A stretch of 64,000 nucleotides of DNA from Buxus sempervirens (GCA_947561395.2 OX387193.1:33368255-33432254), one strand, 5' to 3'; counted from the stretch's first letter, positions 9,640-21,510 are shown. Numbers and translations are program-made. The notes: a model not told the origin generated them from the letters alone.

Positions 9640-11725
9640 GCTTTAATGAGAACTCATTAAGGATTAAAAGAAGATGCTGCAAAATCAGAAAATAGCCTCT
9701 TTTATTTTATTGAAAATTGCTGAAAACAACTATTAAATGTAAACATTAAATTCTGTTTAAACAATTGGCAGCCACAAGATTGTTGGCAACTCAAAGCATG
9801 GTCTGAAATAGCCTAAATAATAACAAATCTTAAATTACATGAACGAAAGCATAGATTTCCCATTAAAAAGAAGGAAATAGGTGACTGTTTTCAAAATAAG
9901 AACGCTAGTACAGGTCAGAATCATGAGATAGCATGAACAAATTAAGAGAGATAGATAGAATTCTAGCATCTCAAGACAAACCATAAGCTTACACAAACTG
10001 CATGCACATTGTTAATAATTGATATACATAAACCCTCTCAGATCTTACAGATTGAAGAAATTTTTTTCTAAATTAGAATAACAAAGGAAAACAAAAAGAC
10101 AATAAATGACAATCCTACTTAAAAGAGAGAAGACGATAAGATTGAAGTGGTCTCTACAATTCTGAAGTAGTCAAATGTAGGAGCACGAATCAGAAAAAAT
10201 TTCTGAACAAACTCTACCCAATCAAAATGCATAATGAAACACAACAAAAAATGAAGACATTTACAGCACTTTTAATTGCTTCAAGAGACAATTCTCTGTT
10301 CTAGAGGGAATGACAAGTGTGAAGGATGGTTGGATTGAACTCCAGCAATGCCTATTTGAAAAGGAAATCTTAGTACTGAACTGGGGGGATGAAGAACAAG
10401 CGCAGTGGAAGATAAAACTGATTTCTCTCCCTCATGGAAGAGAGAGAAAAGGACCTCGACTGTTTTATGCTCTATTGATGTAGTAATGAAAGTAAAAAAT
10501 TAGAGAGATGGGAAGTATCAAAGGGTTTTTTGGGTGGGTTAGGGTTCTTGTCTTTCTGGAACAGAGAGAAGAAACTGGGTTGCTGTAGATCTACCAATCA
10601 AGCGCTGGAGGGTTCAGGAGACAAGAGCCAGGGAAAGAGATCGAGAAAGAAAAATTGTGAGAGAGAGAGAGAGAGAGAGAGAGAAGCCAATAGAGAGGGA
10701 GCAAGAAAGATGGTGAAGAGAAGTGGTTATTGTCAGGAGGTTTGGGAGAAGAGAGAGAGCCTTTCTAGGGGTTGTCTCTTTAGCATGTGTTGCTTTTCAT
10801 CTTTAGTGACTGGGTTTTTATCAACCAGTCAATTGCCATTTCAAAAAATTAAAAGTCCTCCCCAAAAAGCTAAGGAAATCTCTCTAATCTTGTTCTGATC
10901 CATTGTCTAATTCCCTATGATTTGTTTCCATAAATTTTTAGGGGTTTTTGTTATCAAATGGCAGCTTACGAGTTGTAAGGCTCAGTTTGTAAATTTGATC
11001 AATTTTTGTGCTTAGTAAGTTTCAGGGGTTGAAATGAAAATTTTAACTTTTCCATATTTTTCCTAACTTCTATTCCAATTTCTCCAGTTTTTTTAAACCC
11101 CCTACAAATTCCTAAAATTATGGTTTTGACAATGATGTTAAAAATTCATTGATGCTCCTTGGGTAAGTTGTTTCCAGCCAAGATTGCAAGTTGAGTAAAG
11201 TTTCTGAAGGCATTATACTTGAAGTCTTATCATGTCCAATAGGAATGAAATTTTTAATTTAGCTTAAATTCTCTCTTTGACAAAGCTTTCAGTCATTGAA
11301 AGATTTTGAGTTTCCATCTTTCAAGATTGAGGAGATTCAGATTTTGCAATCACTTCTGCAGATGGAAAGGCCAGGAGTTCTTAGAATCTTTGTAACATAA
11401 CAAAAAAGGTTTGAGATTTAGTGGGCGAGGAACAACTTGTTCTCTTGAGGCTCTCAGTATGCAAATGGCTTGGCAAATGCATTATCTGGAGAAAGCTAGC
11501 TGGGGTGCCTCTTTTTGTGCTACCTTATTTTGTAAACATTTTGTTTGTTTTGCAGTTTTAAATCTGCCATAAGGCTACCTTTCCTTTTCTCTTTTGTTAA
11601 ATGTTACTTTTCTCATCAACCAAAGCCTAAGAAAAATTAAATTGAAGGATTAGAATATATTTATCATATGAAGCCTAAAGTGTTTCAAGTTCTAACTCTA
11701 AATGGAATCTGGAATTCTCTGAAAA
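9640..11725. other. Unassigned DNA, possibly intronic to CPSF73-I
   Basis: About 2 kb without recognised domains. A 122-codon frame at 10530-10898 contains a GA microsatellite and matches nothing I know. If the missing first CPSF73-I exon lies upstream of the window, this stretch is part of its intron; otherwise it is intergenic. Confidence 0.4.
10656..10683. repeat. (GA)n microsatellite
   Basis: About 14 GA dinucleotides in a row. Confidence 0.9.
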
Positions 11726-11751
11726 ACCTGAAAGGTAAGAGAATTGCAAAT

Positions 11752-11939
11752 GGCGGACTGTACAGCTCCTATCTACATCTTTGTTTGCAGCTCCCACAAG
11801 ATCCTGCCACGTGTCCAGTTCAATATTTAAACTAACTTCAGTTATGCATCATGTGACTGTCGTGAATTAAATTGGACACGTGGCAGGATCTTTGTGGGAG
11901 CTGCAAATAAAGATGTAGATAGGAGCTGCACAGTCCGCC
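11752..11939. mobile_element. 188-bp foldback MITE
   Basis: Almost the whole element is an inverted repeat. The left arm GGCGGACTGTACAGCTCCTA pairs with the right arm, whose reverse complement reads GGCGGACTGTGCAGCTCCTA. The arms run about 70 bases, through GCAGCTCCCACAAGATCCTG and CCACGTGTCC, with only a few mismatches and one indel. The loop is about 45 bases. No clear target duplication is seen, so the superfamily is not assigned. It lies upstream of the first visible CPSF73-I exon, with a 22-bp direct repeat (ACCTGAAAGGTAAGAGAATT type) at 11727 and 11981 on either side. Confidence 0.8.
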
Positions 11940-12504
11940 TTCTGAGATAATTGAGGTGGTGTATGCGGTTATACCAAACAACCTGAAAGGTATGAGAGTT
12001 ACGGTGGTAGCACGCTTGTTTGTGGTTAAACCAAGATTTGAAACAGTGGTATTTCTTTGAGAAAGTTTAGAGACCAACCCTGGAGTGTAAGATATCTCCA
12101 TTGAATGGGTTGCCAAAAACTGATATATTAAAAGAAACGAAGAATTTATTTGTAATCCTTCATGGGATTCTGGTGGGTCAGAGTAGTATAAGAGAATTAA
12201 TTCCCTTTTTTCCTAAAAGAAGCATGCTTGCTTAACTTATAAAATGGCAAAACACCTTGGGGTTTTCTTTTGTTATTGTCATTCAATCTGAGTTGTGTTT
12301 CATAGATTATCCTGCCAGAGAACTAGTATGGAATTTTTAGTGAAGATAAGTGGTAGATTTGCTTCTGCAATATTGTTATATTATTTGACTACTGAATCCG
12401 ACGTTTTTTTTTTCCCAATTCTTTTTAAACTTATTCTATTTTTGGTTTTGGAATACACGGCGTGAATTAGCCATTCATTGTAAGAATCTGGTGTTTCTGT
12501 GCAG

Positions 12505-12550
12505 CTTTCACCTGGATCATGCTGCATCCCTCCCATATTTTCTGGAGAAG
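12505..12550 (+). other. CPSF73-I: CPSF73-I exon carrying the HxHxDH motif
   Basis: 46-bp exon after acceptor TGTTTCTGTGCAG and before donor GTTTGT. It completes a split His codon and then encodes [15 protein letters not shown], containing the zinc-binding His and Asp residues. Confidence 0.9.
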
Positions 12551-15500
12551 GTTTGTATCTGTTTGTTTGCTTGTTTGTTTTTTTAAGTTTTAAAATTTTA
12601 ATATATATGTCCTATATTGGTGATTAATTTTTACTTCCTCCTTTTAAACTAAAGTATCTGAACTGTTATTCAGACTACCTTCAAAGGCCGTGTTTTTATG
12701 ACCCATGCAACAAAGGCTATCTATAAGCTGCTTTTGTCAGATTATGTAAAAGTAAGCAAATTTTCTGTTGAAGATATGCTGTATAATGAGCAAGATATTC
12801 TTCGATCCATGGATAAAATTGAGGTGCGTTAGCTTTTCTGCCAATTATTTATATGATCCATTTTCATAGTACTAGTGCTATACATTTGTGGACTACTTGT
12901 ACTGTCTGTAACTAGGTGTCTTATGCTCAGGCTTCCATGTCATCCTTAATTTTTCTCCTTGTCATTTATGGATTAGCTGCTTCTTAGAAGTAGTTTAACT
13001 GATCTTGTAATACAAAAGCATGTTATCTTGATTTGACTTATTTTAGGTGCTTATGTGAGAAGCTCAATATTTTGTTTATATACTTTTTCTTTCCTGAAGT
13101 TTTTACTAATATAGAAATAAGGGATTCAGGAGAATATATAAAGGGGTAGAGGATTGCCCAAGAGGAAAGAGAAAAGGAGATGAAAAGAAGTTTAAAAAAA
13201 AGGGAGTTTTATTCCTTTCTTTTGTATTGTGGAGTTATTATTTATTTACATTTTCTTTTCTTTCTCCTTGTCATTTTGAGTCTATTTCCATCTTCATCTT
13301 CCTGTTTTTTAGGACTTTTCTGGTTATTTCCCTTGTTTTGTTTTGAAGGAGATGGATGTCGGGAAGCAACTCATGGCCTTGCAAAGGGACTCTAATAAAA
13401 TTGTTGGATTTTAAATACTATGCATTGGTATTTCAAAATTTTTTTTTTGTTTTGTTTTGTTTTTTTGGTAGTTGATAATACAATGTGTTGGCTTTTAGCT
13501 TTAGTCTTTAATGAATAGAAAAGTGTATCATTCTCCATATCACACTTCTCTTCTTTGTAAGATCTTTTAAAAATGAACTAATTTTGAGATAAAAGAGCTT
13601 GCTTTTTTGTTTGTCTACACAGAAATCCTGAACCCTCCCAAGCTGTGGTATCATAATTTGTAGTAAGAAGGCATTGTGTCTTTGATGGATGAAATGATAT
13701 TTTGTGACTTCTATTTGGTAATCACTTACAGTGGTAACTTTATTTTGTCAAGCCTTTATGGCCCTTCTGTAATAACTGGACTTTTTTTTGCTCTGGCCAA
13801 TTTAAGTGCAGAAGACTCTGCTCCATAATCTGACATAGTATTGCCTCATCCTTATTTTGAGCGTAACTAAAGAAATAAAAATTACTATGGATAAAAATAA
13901 AACCATAAGCTTTTTTGTTCTCTTGAAACATCAAATAGGAATTCACGTATATCTTATCATTTCTGCATTGATATCCAGTAGTGATTATTACATTCACACA
14001 TCTGTAAGGAAAATGAAACCCATCAGGTCGTTATTATTCATGTATCACCTGTTAAGTTTCTGTCCCATCAAATACTAGTTTACTGTTTGTATTCTAGAAT
14101 AAAATCTCGTAAATTATATTTCTTAGTTAATATTCTGCTATGTGTCCTGATGATTAGCCTCTGTATGTATTTGTCCTTCCATTGAATTGATTTTTTTTTC
14201 CTTTACTGCCAACTATCATGGAAAAGTTAACTGCACATCCAGATTTTTTTCAACAGGTTATTGACTTCCACCAGACTCTAGAAGTGAATGGGATCCGCTT
14301 TTGGTGTTACACTGCTGGCCATGTCCTTGGTGCTGCAATGTTCATGGTTGACATAGCTGGAGTTCGGGTGCTTTACACTGGAGATTACTCCCGTGAGGAA
14401 GATCGGCATCTTCGTGCTGCTGAGATCCCACAGTTTTCCCCAGACATTTGCATAATTGAGTCTACCTACGGTGTCCAATTGCACCAGCCTCGGCTTGTAC
14501 GGGAGAAGCGATTCACTGATGTCATCCACTCAGCCATTTCTCAAGGGGGTCGTGTCCTCATCCCTGCTTTTGCCCTTGGACGGGCCCAAGAATTACTTTT
14601 GATCCTTGATGAATACTGGTCAAATCACCCTGAGCTCCATAATATCCCTATATACTATGCTTCCCCCCTTGCAAAGAGGTGCATGGCTGTCTACCAAACA
14701 TATATCAACGCCATGAATGAGAGGATACGGAACCAGTTTGCCAACTCAAACCCTTTTGACTTCAAGCACATCTCGCCATTGAAGAGTATTGAGAATTTTG
14801 ATGATGTAGGCCCTTCTGTAGTTATGGCAAGCCCGGGTGGATTGCAGAGTGGACTATCACGGCAGCTATTTGATAAATGGTGTTCTGATAAGAGGAATGC
14901 ATGTGTTATACCAGGGTATGTTGTAGAAGGAACATTGGCAAAAAGCATAATCAATGAACCGAAAGAAGTTACCCTGATGAATGGCCTCACTGCCCCTCTA
15001 AACATGCAGGTCCATTATATATCCTTCTCAGCCCATGCTGATTTTGCACAGACAAGTGCGTTCTTGGAGGAACTTATGCCACCTAACATAATCCTTGTTC
15101 ACGGGGAAGCAAATGAAATGGGGAGGCTAAAACAGAAGCTTATCTCTCAGTTTGCTGATCGCAATACGAAAATTATTTCTCCAAAAAATTGCCAGTCTGT
15201 AGAGATGTACTTCAACTCTGATAAAATGGCAAAAACTATTGGGCGACTGGCAGAAAAGACCCCAGAAGCTGGTGACACAGTCTGTGGTTTACTGGTAAAG
15301 AAAGGCTTCACTTATCAGATTATGGCGCCTGATGATCTTCATGTCTTCTCACAGCTATCAACGGCGAACATCAATCAGAGGATTACCATCCCATACTCTG
15401 GTGCTTTTGGGGTGATTAAGCACAGGCTTAAGAAGATCTACGAGAGTGTAGTCTCTCTTCCAGAGGATGAGGCTGAGGTTCCTACCTTGCGGGTGCATGA

Positions 15501-15897
15501 TCGGGTGAATGTAAAGCATGAATCTGACAAGCACATATCGGTTCATTGGGCATCTGATCCAATAAGTGATATGGTTTCAGATTCCATTGTAGCTTTGGTT
15601 TTGAACATCAGCCGTGAAATCCCCAAAGTGGTGGTTGAAACAGAAACCACAAAAATGGAGGAAGACAATGCAAAGAAGGCAGAAAAGGTTATTCATGCAC
15701 TCCTTATTTCACTCTTTGGAGATGTGAAGCTCAGAGAGGACGGGAAGCTGGTGATACAGGTTGATGGAAATGTTGCACAACTTGATGGCCAGAGCGGGGA
15801 TGTTGAGAGTGAAAATGACAGTCTCAAGGAGAGGGTGAAGACAGCATTTAGACGGATACAGAGTGCTGTGAAGCCAATTCCTCTCTCTGCATCTTAG
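12505..15897 (+). CDS. CPSF73-I: CPSF73-I, cleavage and polyadenylation specificity factor 73-kDa subunit (5' exon not in window)
   Basis: This is the metallo-beta-lactamase/beta-CASP nuclease that cuts pre-mRNA at poly(A) sites within nuclear CPSF. Visible exons are 12505-12550, 12674-12823 and 14257-15897, all with GT-AG borders and compatible phases; they encode about 611 residues. Motif 2, HFHLDH, is present, with the first His codon split across the upstream intron (only its last base lies in the window). Motif 3 is in [10 protein letters not shown] and motif 4 in YTGDYS. Beta-CASP motif A is in CIIESTYG, B in SFSAHADF and C in [28 protein letters not shown] and [14 protein letters not shown] are also typical. 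The C-terminal CPSF73-100 domain follows KTPEAGD and ends at TAG (15895-15897). Family members have about 690 residues, so about 75-80 N-terminal residues are missing. I found no matching exon anywhere upstream in the window. The frame has no stops or gaps, which suggests a working gene with a very long first intron rather than a pseudogene. Confidence 0.93.
12674..12823 (+). other. CPSF73-I: CPSF73-I exon, 50 codons
   Basis: Starts [20 protein letters not shown] after a TTATTCAG acceptor and ends SMDKIE before donor GTGCGT. Phase 0 at both ends joins it to the 14257 exon (VIDFHQT). The following intron, 12824-14256, is 1433 bp and has no gene. Confidence 0.9.
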
Positions 15898-16085
15898 CTC
15901 CACATTCAAGTTTTGTGCGTGATCGAAGCTCACTTGACAAGGTTATGATGATTTAACTATCAACAGCTGCATCAGGTTTCTTCCAACTTTATGCCCGGGT
16001 GCAAAAAATTTTGCAATGTACATCACTCATCTCCTATATGAAGTGTTTGTATTTTGTAATAGAATGCACGACTTATAAGTTTGCA
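15898..16085 (+). other. CPSF73-I: CPSF73-I 3' UTR (probable)
   Basis: Follows the TAG stop. It contains TTTGTATTTTGTAATAGAAT near 16045-16065, a plant-like U-rich and AATAGA-type poly(A) region. The end is an estimate. Confidence 0.45.
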
Positions 16086-16744
16086 TTTCTCTGTTTTATC
16101 ATTGTCATTTCTCCAAGAAAGTAGTTTGATGGACTATGAGTGTAATCATACTAAGTACAAATTTTTGACATGAAATGAATCAGAACCCATCATTGAACTG
16201 GCATCCTTGGTAGAATTCTCACGCTAAATTCCACTAAATATGCATGATTCATGAAACCACTAACCCTTTTTAATGTAGCATTTGATAGTCCTTCCAAAAG
16301 ATGTTGCAAAATCTAATGGTTATTAAATGCTTGCTTCAACTCCATTTCCAAGCGAACCACCTCTTGTATGGAAGTGCTGCCACCTCTGTCTCTTTCTTCA
16401 AGTGTTCTCTCCTGCATCAAATGATGCACCATCAAATTTGCCTCTAGTCCAGTAGTAAGTGCAACCTAGGGGGAGGTCAAGGACTGTTAAATTCTGAACG
16501 CCAACCGCCGGCAACCCAGTGCACCAAGGACTCAGTCCGATAGCTAGGGACGATTTCGGTACTAAGGATAGTGAAAATTTTGCATGCCTCTGTCTACATA
16601 TTCAAATAAGTATTTTTAGTCTTCTTTTATATTTTTCTTGTCATCTCGTCTGCACTTCATCTTTTCTTAAAACCACCTTTTTTTACAACAAGCTTAATTC
16701 CAAAATTTTGTTTTATTTAGCCTAAGACATGATGAACATATTGA
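16086..16744. other. Unassigned DNA downstream of CPSF73-I
   Basis: About 660 bases between the estimated 3' UTR end and the copia gag relic. No domain or repeat family is recognised. Confidence 0.4.
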
Positions 16745-17225
16745 ATTCCTCCAACCAGTCAAAATTGAAACATTGATTGGCTCTAATGACAAACGATGGA
16801 AACAAAAAATCCTTTTTCTTTTTGAAAATTTAGAAATTGCCTTTGTTCTTTGAATCCCCAAGCCCTGAAAATGAGAAACACAACAGCTTGGTTCAAGGCA
16901 GACAAAATATGCAAGAATTATGTTTTAAATGCATTATCCAATGATCTCTATGTTATCTATTGCACTTATGAGCATGCTAAAGATACATGGGATGCATTAT
17001 ATAAGAATTATGTTAGCCAGAATGATGGAAGTAGGAAGTTTGCAATATCAAAATTTCTGAATGTTGGGATGTTTGGTTTAAAGCCCATTACATTCCAGAT
17101 TCATGAATACCAAAGTATGATACATCAGTTAGCCAGTGAAGGAATGGTCTTACCTGATGCTTTCCAGGCAGGACCTTTAATTGAAAATTTTCTAGACTCT
17201 TGGAAAGTATATGAAAATTCACTTA

Positions 17226-17913
17226 GGCTGTATTTGGAGCATTGAATTTGGGGAGAAAAGAAAAGAAGCGAAGAGAAAAGAAAAGAAAAATATTGATGTC
17301 CTTTTCTTTTCTAATGTTTGGATGATATGAGAAATGAGAAGAAATAAAAAAATTTTTTTAATGAGATTATAGGTTGCGGTGGTGGTGGTGGGTGAGTGGG
17401 AGTGGGTGGGTGATAGTAGGGTTGGTGGAGTGGCAATGGCAGCGGTGGCGGCCATGGTGGTGGTGATGAGTGGTGGGCAATTGTTGTGGGCCAGTAAGGG
17501 TGGTGGAGGTGGGGGCAGCGGTAGTAGATGGTGGTGGTAGTGGGTGGTGGTGGCGGGCGGTGGTGGGATTGTTATGGGCCATGGCGGGGTGGTAGCAATG
17601 GTGGTGTTGGTGGATGGCATTGGTGGGGTGGTGCCGGTGGGATGGTAGGGTTTGTGGCGGGTGGTGGTGGTGGTGGGGGGTGGATGGTGGTAGCAATAGG
17701 GTGGGTGGATGGTGTGAGTAGTGATAAGTGTTTATGAACTTTCTTTTTTTTCAAAATCTCTATTTTTTTGGAGAAAAAATTTCTTACATTGGAGAGGAAG
17801 AGGAAGAGAAAATTTGGAAAGAAAATCTAAACTTTTTTTTTGTTCTATCCAAAAGAGAAAAGAAAATTTTAGCATTTTTTTTTCTCCCCAAATCCAAGGT
17901 TCCAAACACAGCC
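17226..17913. mobile_element. Tourist-like (PIF/Harbinger) MITE
   Basis: The termini GGCTGTATTTGGAGCATTGA and, reverse-read, GGCTGTGTTTGGAACCTTGG are inverted repeats that continue into ATTTGGGGAGAAAA on both sides. The TTA target duplications at 17223-17225 and 17914-17916 are diagnostic of PIF/Harbinger. The 688-bp interior has no transposase and holds a GGTGGT minisatellite. Removing the element and one TTA brings the two copia gag halves back into one frame. Confidence 0.85.
17372..17712 (+). repeat. GGTGGT/GTGGGT minisatellite
   Basis: Irregular G- and T-rich triplet and hexamer repeats inside the Tourist-like element. Gly/Trp-rich plus frames and His/Pro-rich minus frames here are artefacts. 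Confidence 0.85.
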
Positions 17914-18185
17914 TTAAGCATAAGAGAAAAGAAGATTCTTAAAGATTTGGTGATTCTCATTCGAATTTAAGAGAGCACGGATGTTTGGAACAAAACCAAT
18001 GACGAATGGTTAAAGCCAATATAGTAGAATATGGTACTCGAAAGAATCCTAAGGAAATTTAGTAGGAAAAGGGGAACAAATGAAGATAAAAGATACAGAA
18101 GGAAAGAGAATTGTTTTGTTTGTGATAAACTAGGGCATGGGTTTCTAGTCTGATATGGGAACTACCAGTAGGCGTTTGAGAAGAT

Positions 18186-18473
18186 TAAGAAATATCTGTT
18201 GAATCCACTAAGAGATCTTCCTCATCTTTTGACTTTGTTATCATATCATTCACATTATTTTCATCTCTTTAAGCATTATATCATGGAATAATAGTGTCAT
18301 TGTCCTTTGGTATTTTGAGCCCACATTCTTTGATCCGAATAGCATAACATTATAGCAACGTCTTTCTCCAGGTGTGATGGATCCTTTGTAATACCTGGTA
18401 TTTTCCTATTATATTATTTTATAAATTAATCTGAAAATCTTGGGGATGTTTGCACTAATCCAGAAATTTCTCC
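18186..18473. other. Unassigned spacer
   Basis: No coding or repeat signature recognised between the copia gag relic and the TIR element at 18477. Confidence 0.4.
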
Positions 18474-18476
18474 TAA

Positions 18477-19600
18477 GGCTGTGTTTGTTTTAACGGAAAT
18501 TGCCAGGAAAAAAATATTTTCCAGGATTTTAAGATTTTCCATCTGTTTGTTTTACAGAAAAATAAAAATAGCAGAAAAATATTTTCCAAAACATTATTAA
18601 AACGTAGGAAAAAGCTAACGGGAGAGATAACTTGAGATCGAGACTGCTCTGTCATTGGGAAAACTTTAACTGACCATGTTGTGGTTTCTTAACTAAAGAA
18701 GCTGTCGGAGATCACCAAATGATAGACAGGCTTCTCAACTCTCCGGTCGTAAAACGCATTACAGGAAGTAGTCTCCGAGCTCGTCCATGGCTGGATGAGG
18801 ATTAGAATTGAAGAAATATATTCATGGGAAGATCCATCGTATGGCGATAAACCAAGGAGAAAGCGAATATTCATATTCATATTTTTAGTATTCCAATTGC
18901 TTTCCCGATCGACTCAGGTTTCCGTTCCTAGTTTTCCTGCTCCTACTACCTAACTCGGAAAGAAAGGAGTACAAGAGTAAGGCACAGGCACAGCTGCCGG
19001 CCCCATCTCTCTCTGTATTATCGGAATAAAATAGGAGAAAGCCAGGTGCTAGCTAATGAAGGGGAAACAAAGGTTGATCTTTCTTGTATACCAGCCCGTG
19101 AACCCTTCTATCTCTTTCTTCTCCTACGGACGCTTGGTTCCTTTTTTTCATACAAAGAGTTGTCCCCTGTCTGTATCAGTCGTCTCTACGCAATCTTTCT
19201 TAAGAAGAAAGCGTGTTCAGGTTATCTAACCAGAATACCTTTCCTCCTCCTTATTTGTCTAATGCACCTTCATCCTCTTCGGAAATGGCTGCAGATTACG
19301 ATCGCAGCCTCACCTTACTTGAGAGAGCCTGGTGCAATATTTTGTAAATTTGATAAAGTCTCAAATCATTTTTGACATATTAAATACTACAGGGATTAAA
19401 ATAAATATAAAATTTTCATTGTTCCCTTGTTTTTTTAATTTTAGTTCAATTCAAGCCTATCTAATGAAAATTCCTGAAAATTATCTATTTAACAATCCAA
19501 ACACGGTGAAAAGGAAATATAGGAAAAAAAAATTCTGAAAAATTTTCTTTTAGAAATTATTTTCTGTTGGAAAATAGTTTCCATTGAAACAAACAGAGCC
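18477..19600. mobile_element. TAA-flanked TIR element (PIF/Harbinger-like), about 1.1 kb
   Basis: The left end GGCTGTGTTTGTTTTAACGG and the reverse-read right end GGCTCTGTTTGTTTCAATGG form terminal inverted repeats that extend into AAAATATTTTCC-type sequence. TAA duplications flank it at 18474-18476 and 19601-19603. The middle (about 18610-19330) is less AT-rich than the arms and does not look like MITE sequence, so it could be captured genomic DNA. No transposase is seen. Confidence 0.75.
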
Positions 19601-19888
19601 TAAATAGGGGATGTTGGGGAGGCCGAGATATGAATTTTTAGAGGAATCCAACGGCTAGATCCTAATTTAGCCTAGTAAGCTAATTTCTTGTATTTCTAAA
19701 ATTCTATTGGATGGTTGCATGAGGTATGTCGAGGTGAGAAGCATGGGGTCATTATTAATAAAAAAAGGGTTTCTAATAAGTAGCTTGGGCGTGCAGGTGT
19801 AGGTTAGCAAGTTGCTAAATTATTAAAACTCTCTAGGTGCAAAAGGAGGCGTGCATTAAAGGTATTGGAGAGAGTCTTAAAAATTTAA

Positions 19889-19901
19889 TTGTAGCTTTGA
19901 C
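19889..19901 (+). repeat. Left target-site duplication of the twin-primed LINE
   Basis: TTGTAGCTTTGAC, matching TTGTGGCTTTGAC at 34803-34815 with one mismatch. Confidence 0.75.
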
Positions 19902-21510
19902 TCTGCATCAATCTTGTGAAGCAACCCCATGGAAGAAGAAAGCAATTCAGAAAATGCAATGGCTGGGCATTTAAGACTGAATTTATTAAGGTTACTCTCC
20001 CCATTTGTGATAGCAATTTTGATTTCCAACCAGCCAACCTTTGACCCATCTTGGTCAAGAGGTTTGAGCAATCGCTTGTTGTTATTCTACTTTGTATCAT
20101 AGGGAGTCCCAAGTACTTATCAAGAGCAATTGAATTAGGAATCTCAAAAAGTTTCCTAATCTGAATTTGCCTCTATCTAGCAGTGTTTCTGTTGAACTGA
20201 AGGGAAGACTTTAATTTATTTATACTTGGGTCCAACTCTAAACAATATTTATGAAGAATTCGCATAATGGAGTTAGCTTCCCTTTCAACTGTAAATCCAT
20301 ATATATTGACATCGTCTGCATACATCAAATGTGATAAGGACATACCTCTCCTTCTGAGCTTAATCCCCATATATCGGCCATCCAATTCAGCTCTAGTGAT
20401 AGCTAATGACAATATCTGCTGGCAGAGAATAAAGAGATAAGATGATAAAGGATCACCTTGGTGAAGTCCACGACCTGCTTGAATATGTCCAACTAGCTTG
20501 CCATTAAAAAGTATACTATAAGAAACAATCGACACACAGGTCATGATGAGATTAGTAAATGATTGACTGAAACCATAAGCCAATAAAACAGATTTTAAGA
20601 AGTTCCAATTCAACCTGTCATATGCTTTGGAAAATTCCAATTTCATTGCATGCATTCCTTTATTAAGGACCTTTTCAGCCTTGGATTTAGATGGCTTCTT
20701 CTTTCTTCTGAACATATGACAACCTCATGATGAATCAATACATTATCTCGAATAGATCTCTTTGGCAGAAAAGCTGATTAGGTTGGGGCAATGAGCTCTT
20801 GTAGAATAGGCCTCATCCTTTTAACTAGGAATTTTGATATAATTTTTTATACAAAATTGCACTAGCTTATCAGCCTAAAGTCCTACAATTTAAGGACGAG
20901 GGCCTTTGGGAATTAGGGAGACGAATGTATAATTAAGACCATTGGGCATTTGGGCAGAATTGAAAAACGCTTGGACTGTAGAAATGATATCTTGACCTAC
21001 TATGTCCCAGTAAGTCTGATAAAAGATGCCTTGGAACCCATTAGGGGCCGGACATTTGAGAGGTCCCATTTCCTTAACTATATTCCAAATCTCTACGGGA
21101 GTAGGTATGAGAACTAACCTTTGATTTTGTTCCTTGGAGACCATAGAATGGACTAGACCTGGCAGTTCCAAAGAAACCCAAGATGGACTGGCTTCGAATG
21201 CCTCTGTGAAGTGTGATATGGCCATTTTCTCGAAAGCTTCAGGCGATGTAACTTCTTGATTATTTGCATCCTTGAGTGATTGGATGAAATTCTTTTGCCT
21301 TTTGATGAGAGTTGTCTTATAGAAAAAACTTGTATTTTGGTCGCCTTCCTTCAGCCAGGTAATTTTAGACTTTTGCATCCATAAGTTTTCTTGTTGAAGC
21401 AACACCCGAGACAATTCCTTTTGAAGGCGTTTTTCTTATTGTATTAGCTTTGGCAGTGGGAACCAAGATAGCCGCTCTTGGATATGTTGTATTTGACCTT
21501 GCAACGTGCG
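19902..21510 (-). pseudogene. LINE ORF2 reverse transcriptase (inverted 5' part)
   Basis: Minus-strand frames give WLKEGDQNTSFFYKTTLIKR near 21350 and CPAPNGFQGIFYQTYWDIVG near 21030. LEFSKAYDRLNW carries motif A near 20630, GLHQGDPLSSYLF lies near 20470, and LMYADDVNIYG has its catalytic YADD at 20311-20322. The thumb segment WKSKLLSQMGRVTLINSVLN follows near 20020, and the domain stops at LLHKIDAE at 19902. The catalytic motifs are kept, but frameshifts near 20110-20170 and 20720-20890 break the frame. Confidence 0.85.

Larger units (their letters stand above)
16745..18185 (+). pseudogene. Ty1/copia gag relic interrupted by a MITE
   Basis: The plus strand encodes a plant copia gag polyprotein fragment. 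An upstream frame reads LIGSNDKRWKQKILFLFENL near 16775-16840. The next, 16850-17222, has AWFKADKICKNYVLNALSND and DTWDALYKNYV, the UBN2-type gag core. A Tourist-like insertion (17226-17913) then cuts the frame. Past it, KHKRKEDSLKDLVI-type sequence continues from 17914. A zinc-knuckle start, CFVCDKLGH (18112-18138), follows, whose last expected Cys position is a TGA stop. No protease, integrase or LTR was found beside it, so it is an isolated fragment. Confidence 0.75.

Noticed and set aside
10530..10898. 122-codon open frame
   Set aside because: It includes a GA microsatellite, lacks any recognised domain and has no splice or codon evidence; kept only as unassigned DNA.
13180..14078. Small open frames in the last CPSF73-I intron
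   Set aside because: They lie wholly in the 1433-bp intron between two well-phased exons and have AT-rich, non-conserved translations.
17219..17754. Gly-rich and His/Pro-rich proteins
   Set aside because: Translation of the GGTGGT minisatellite in a Tourist-like element.
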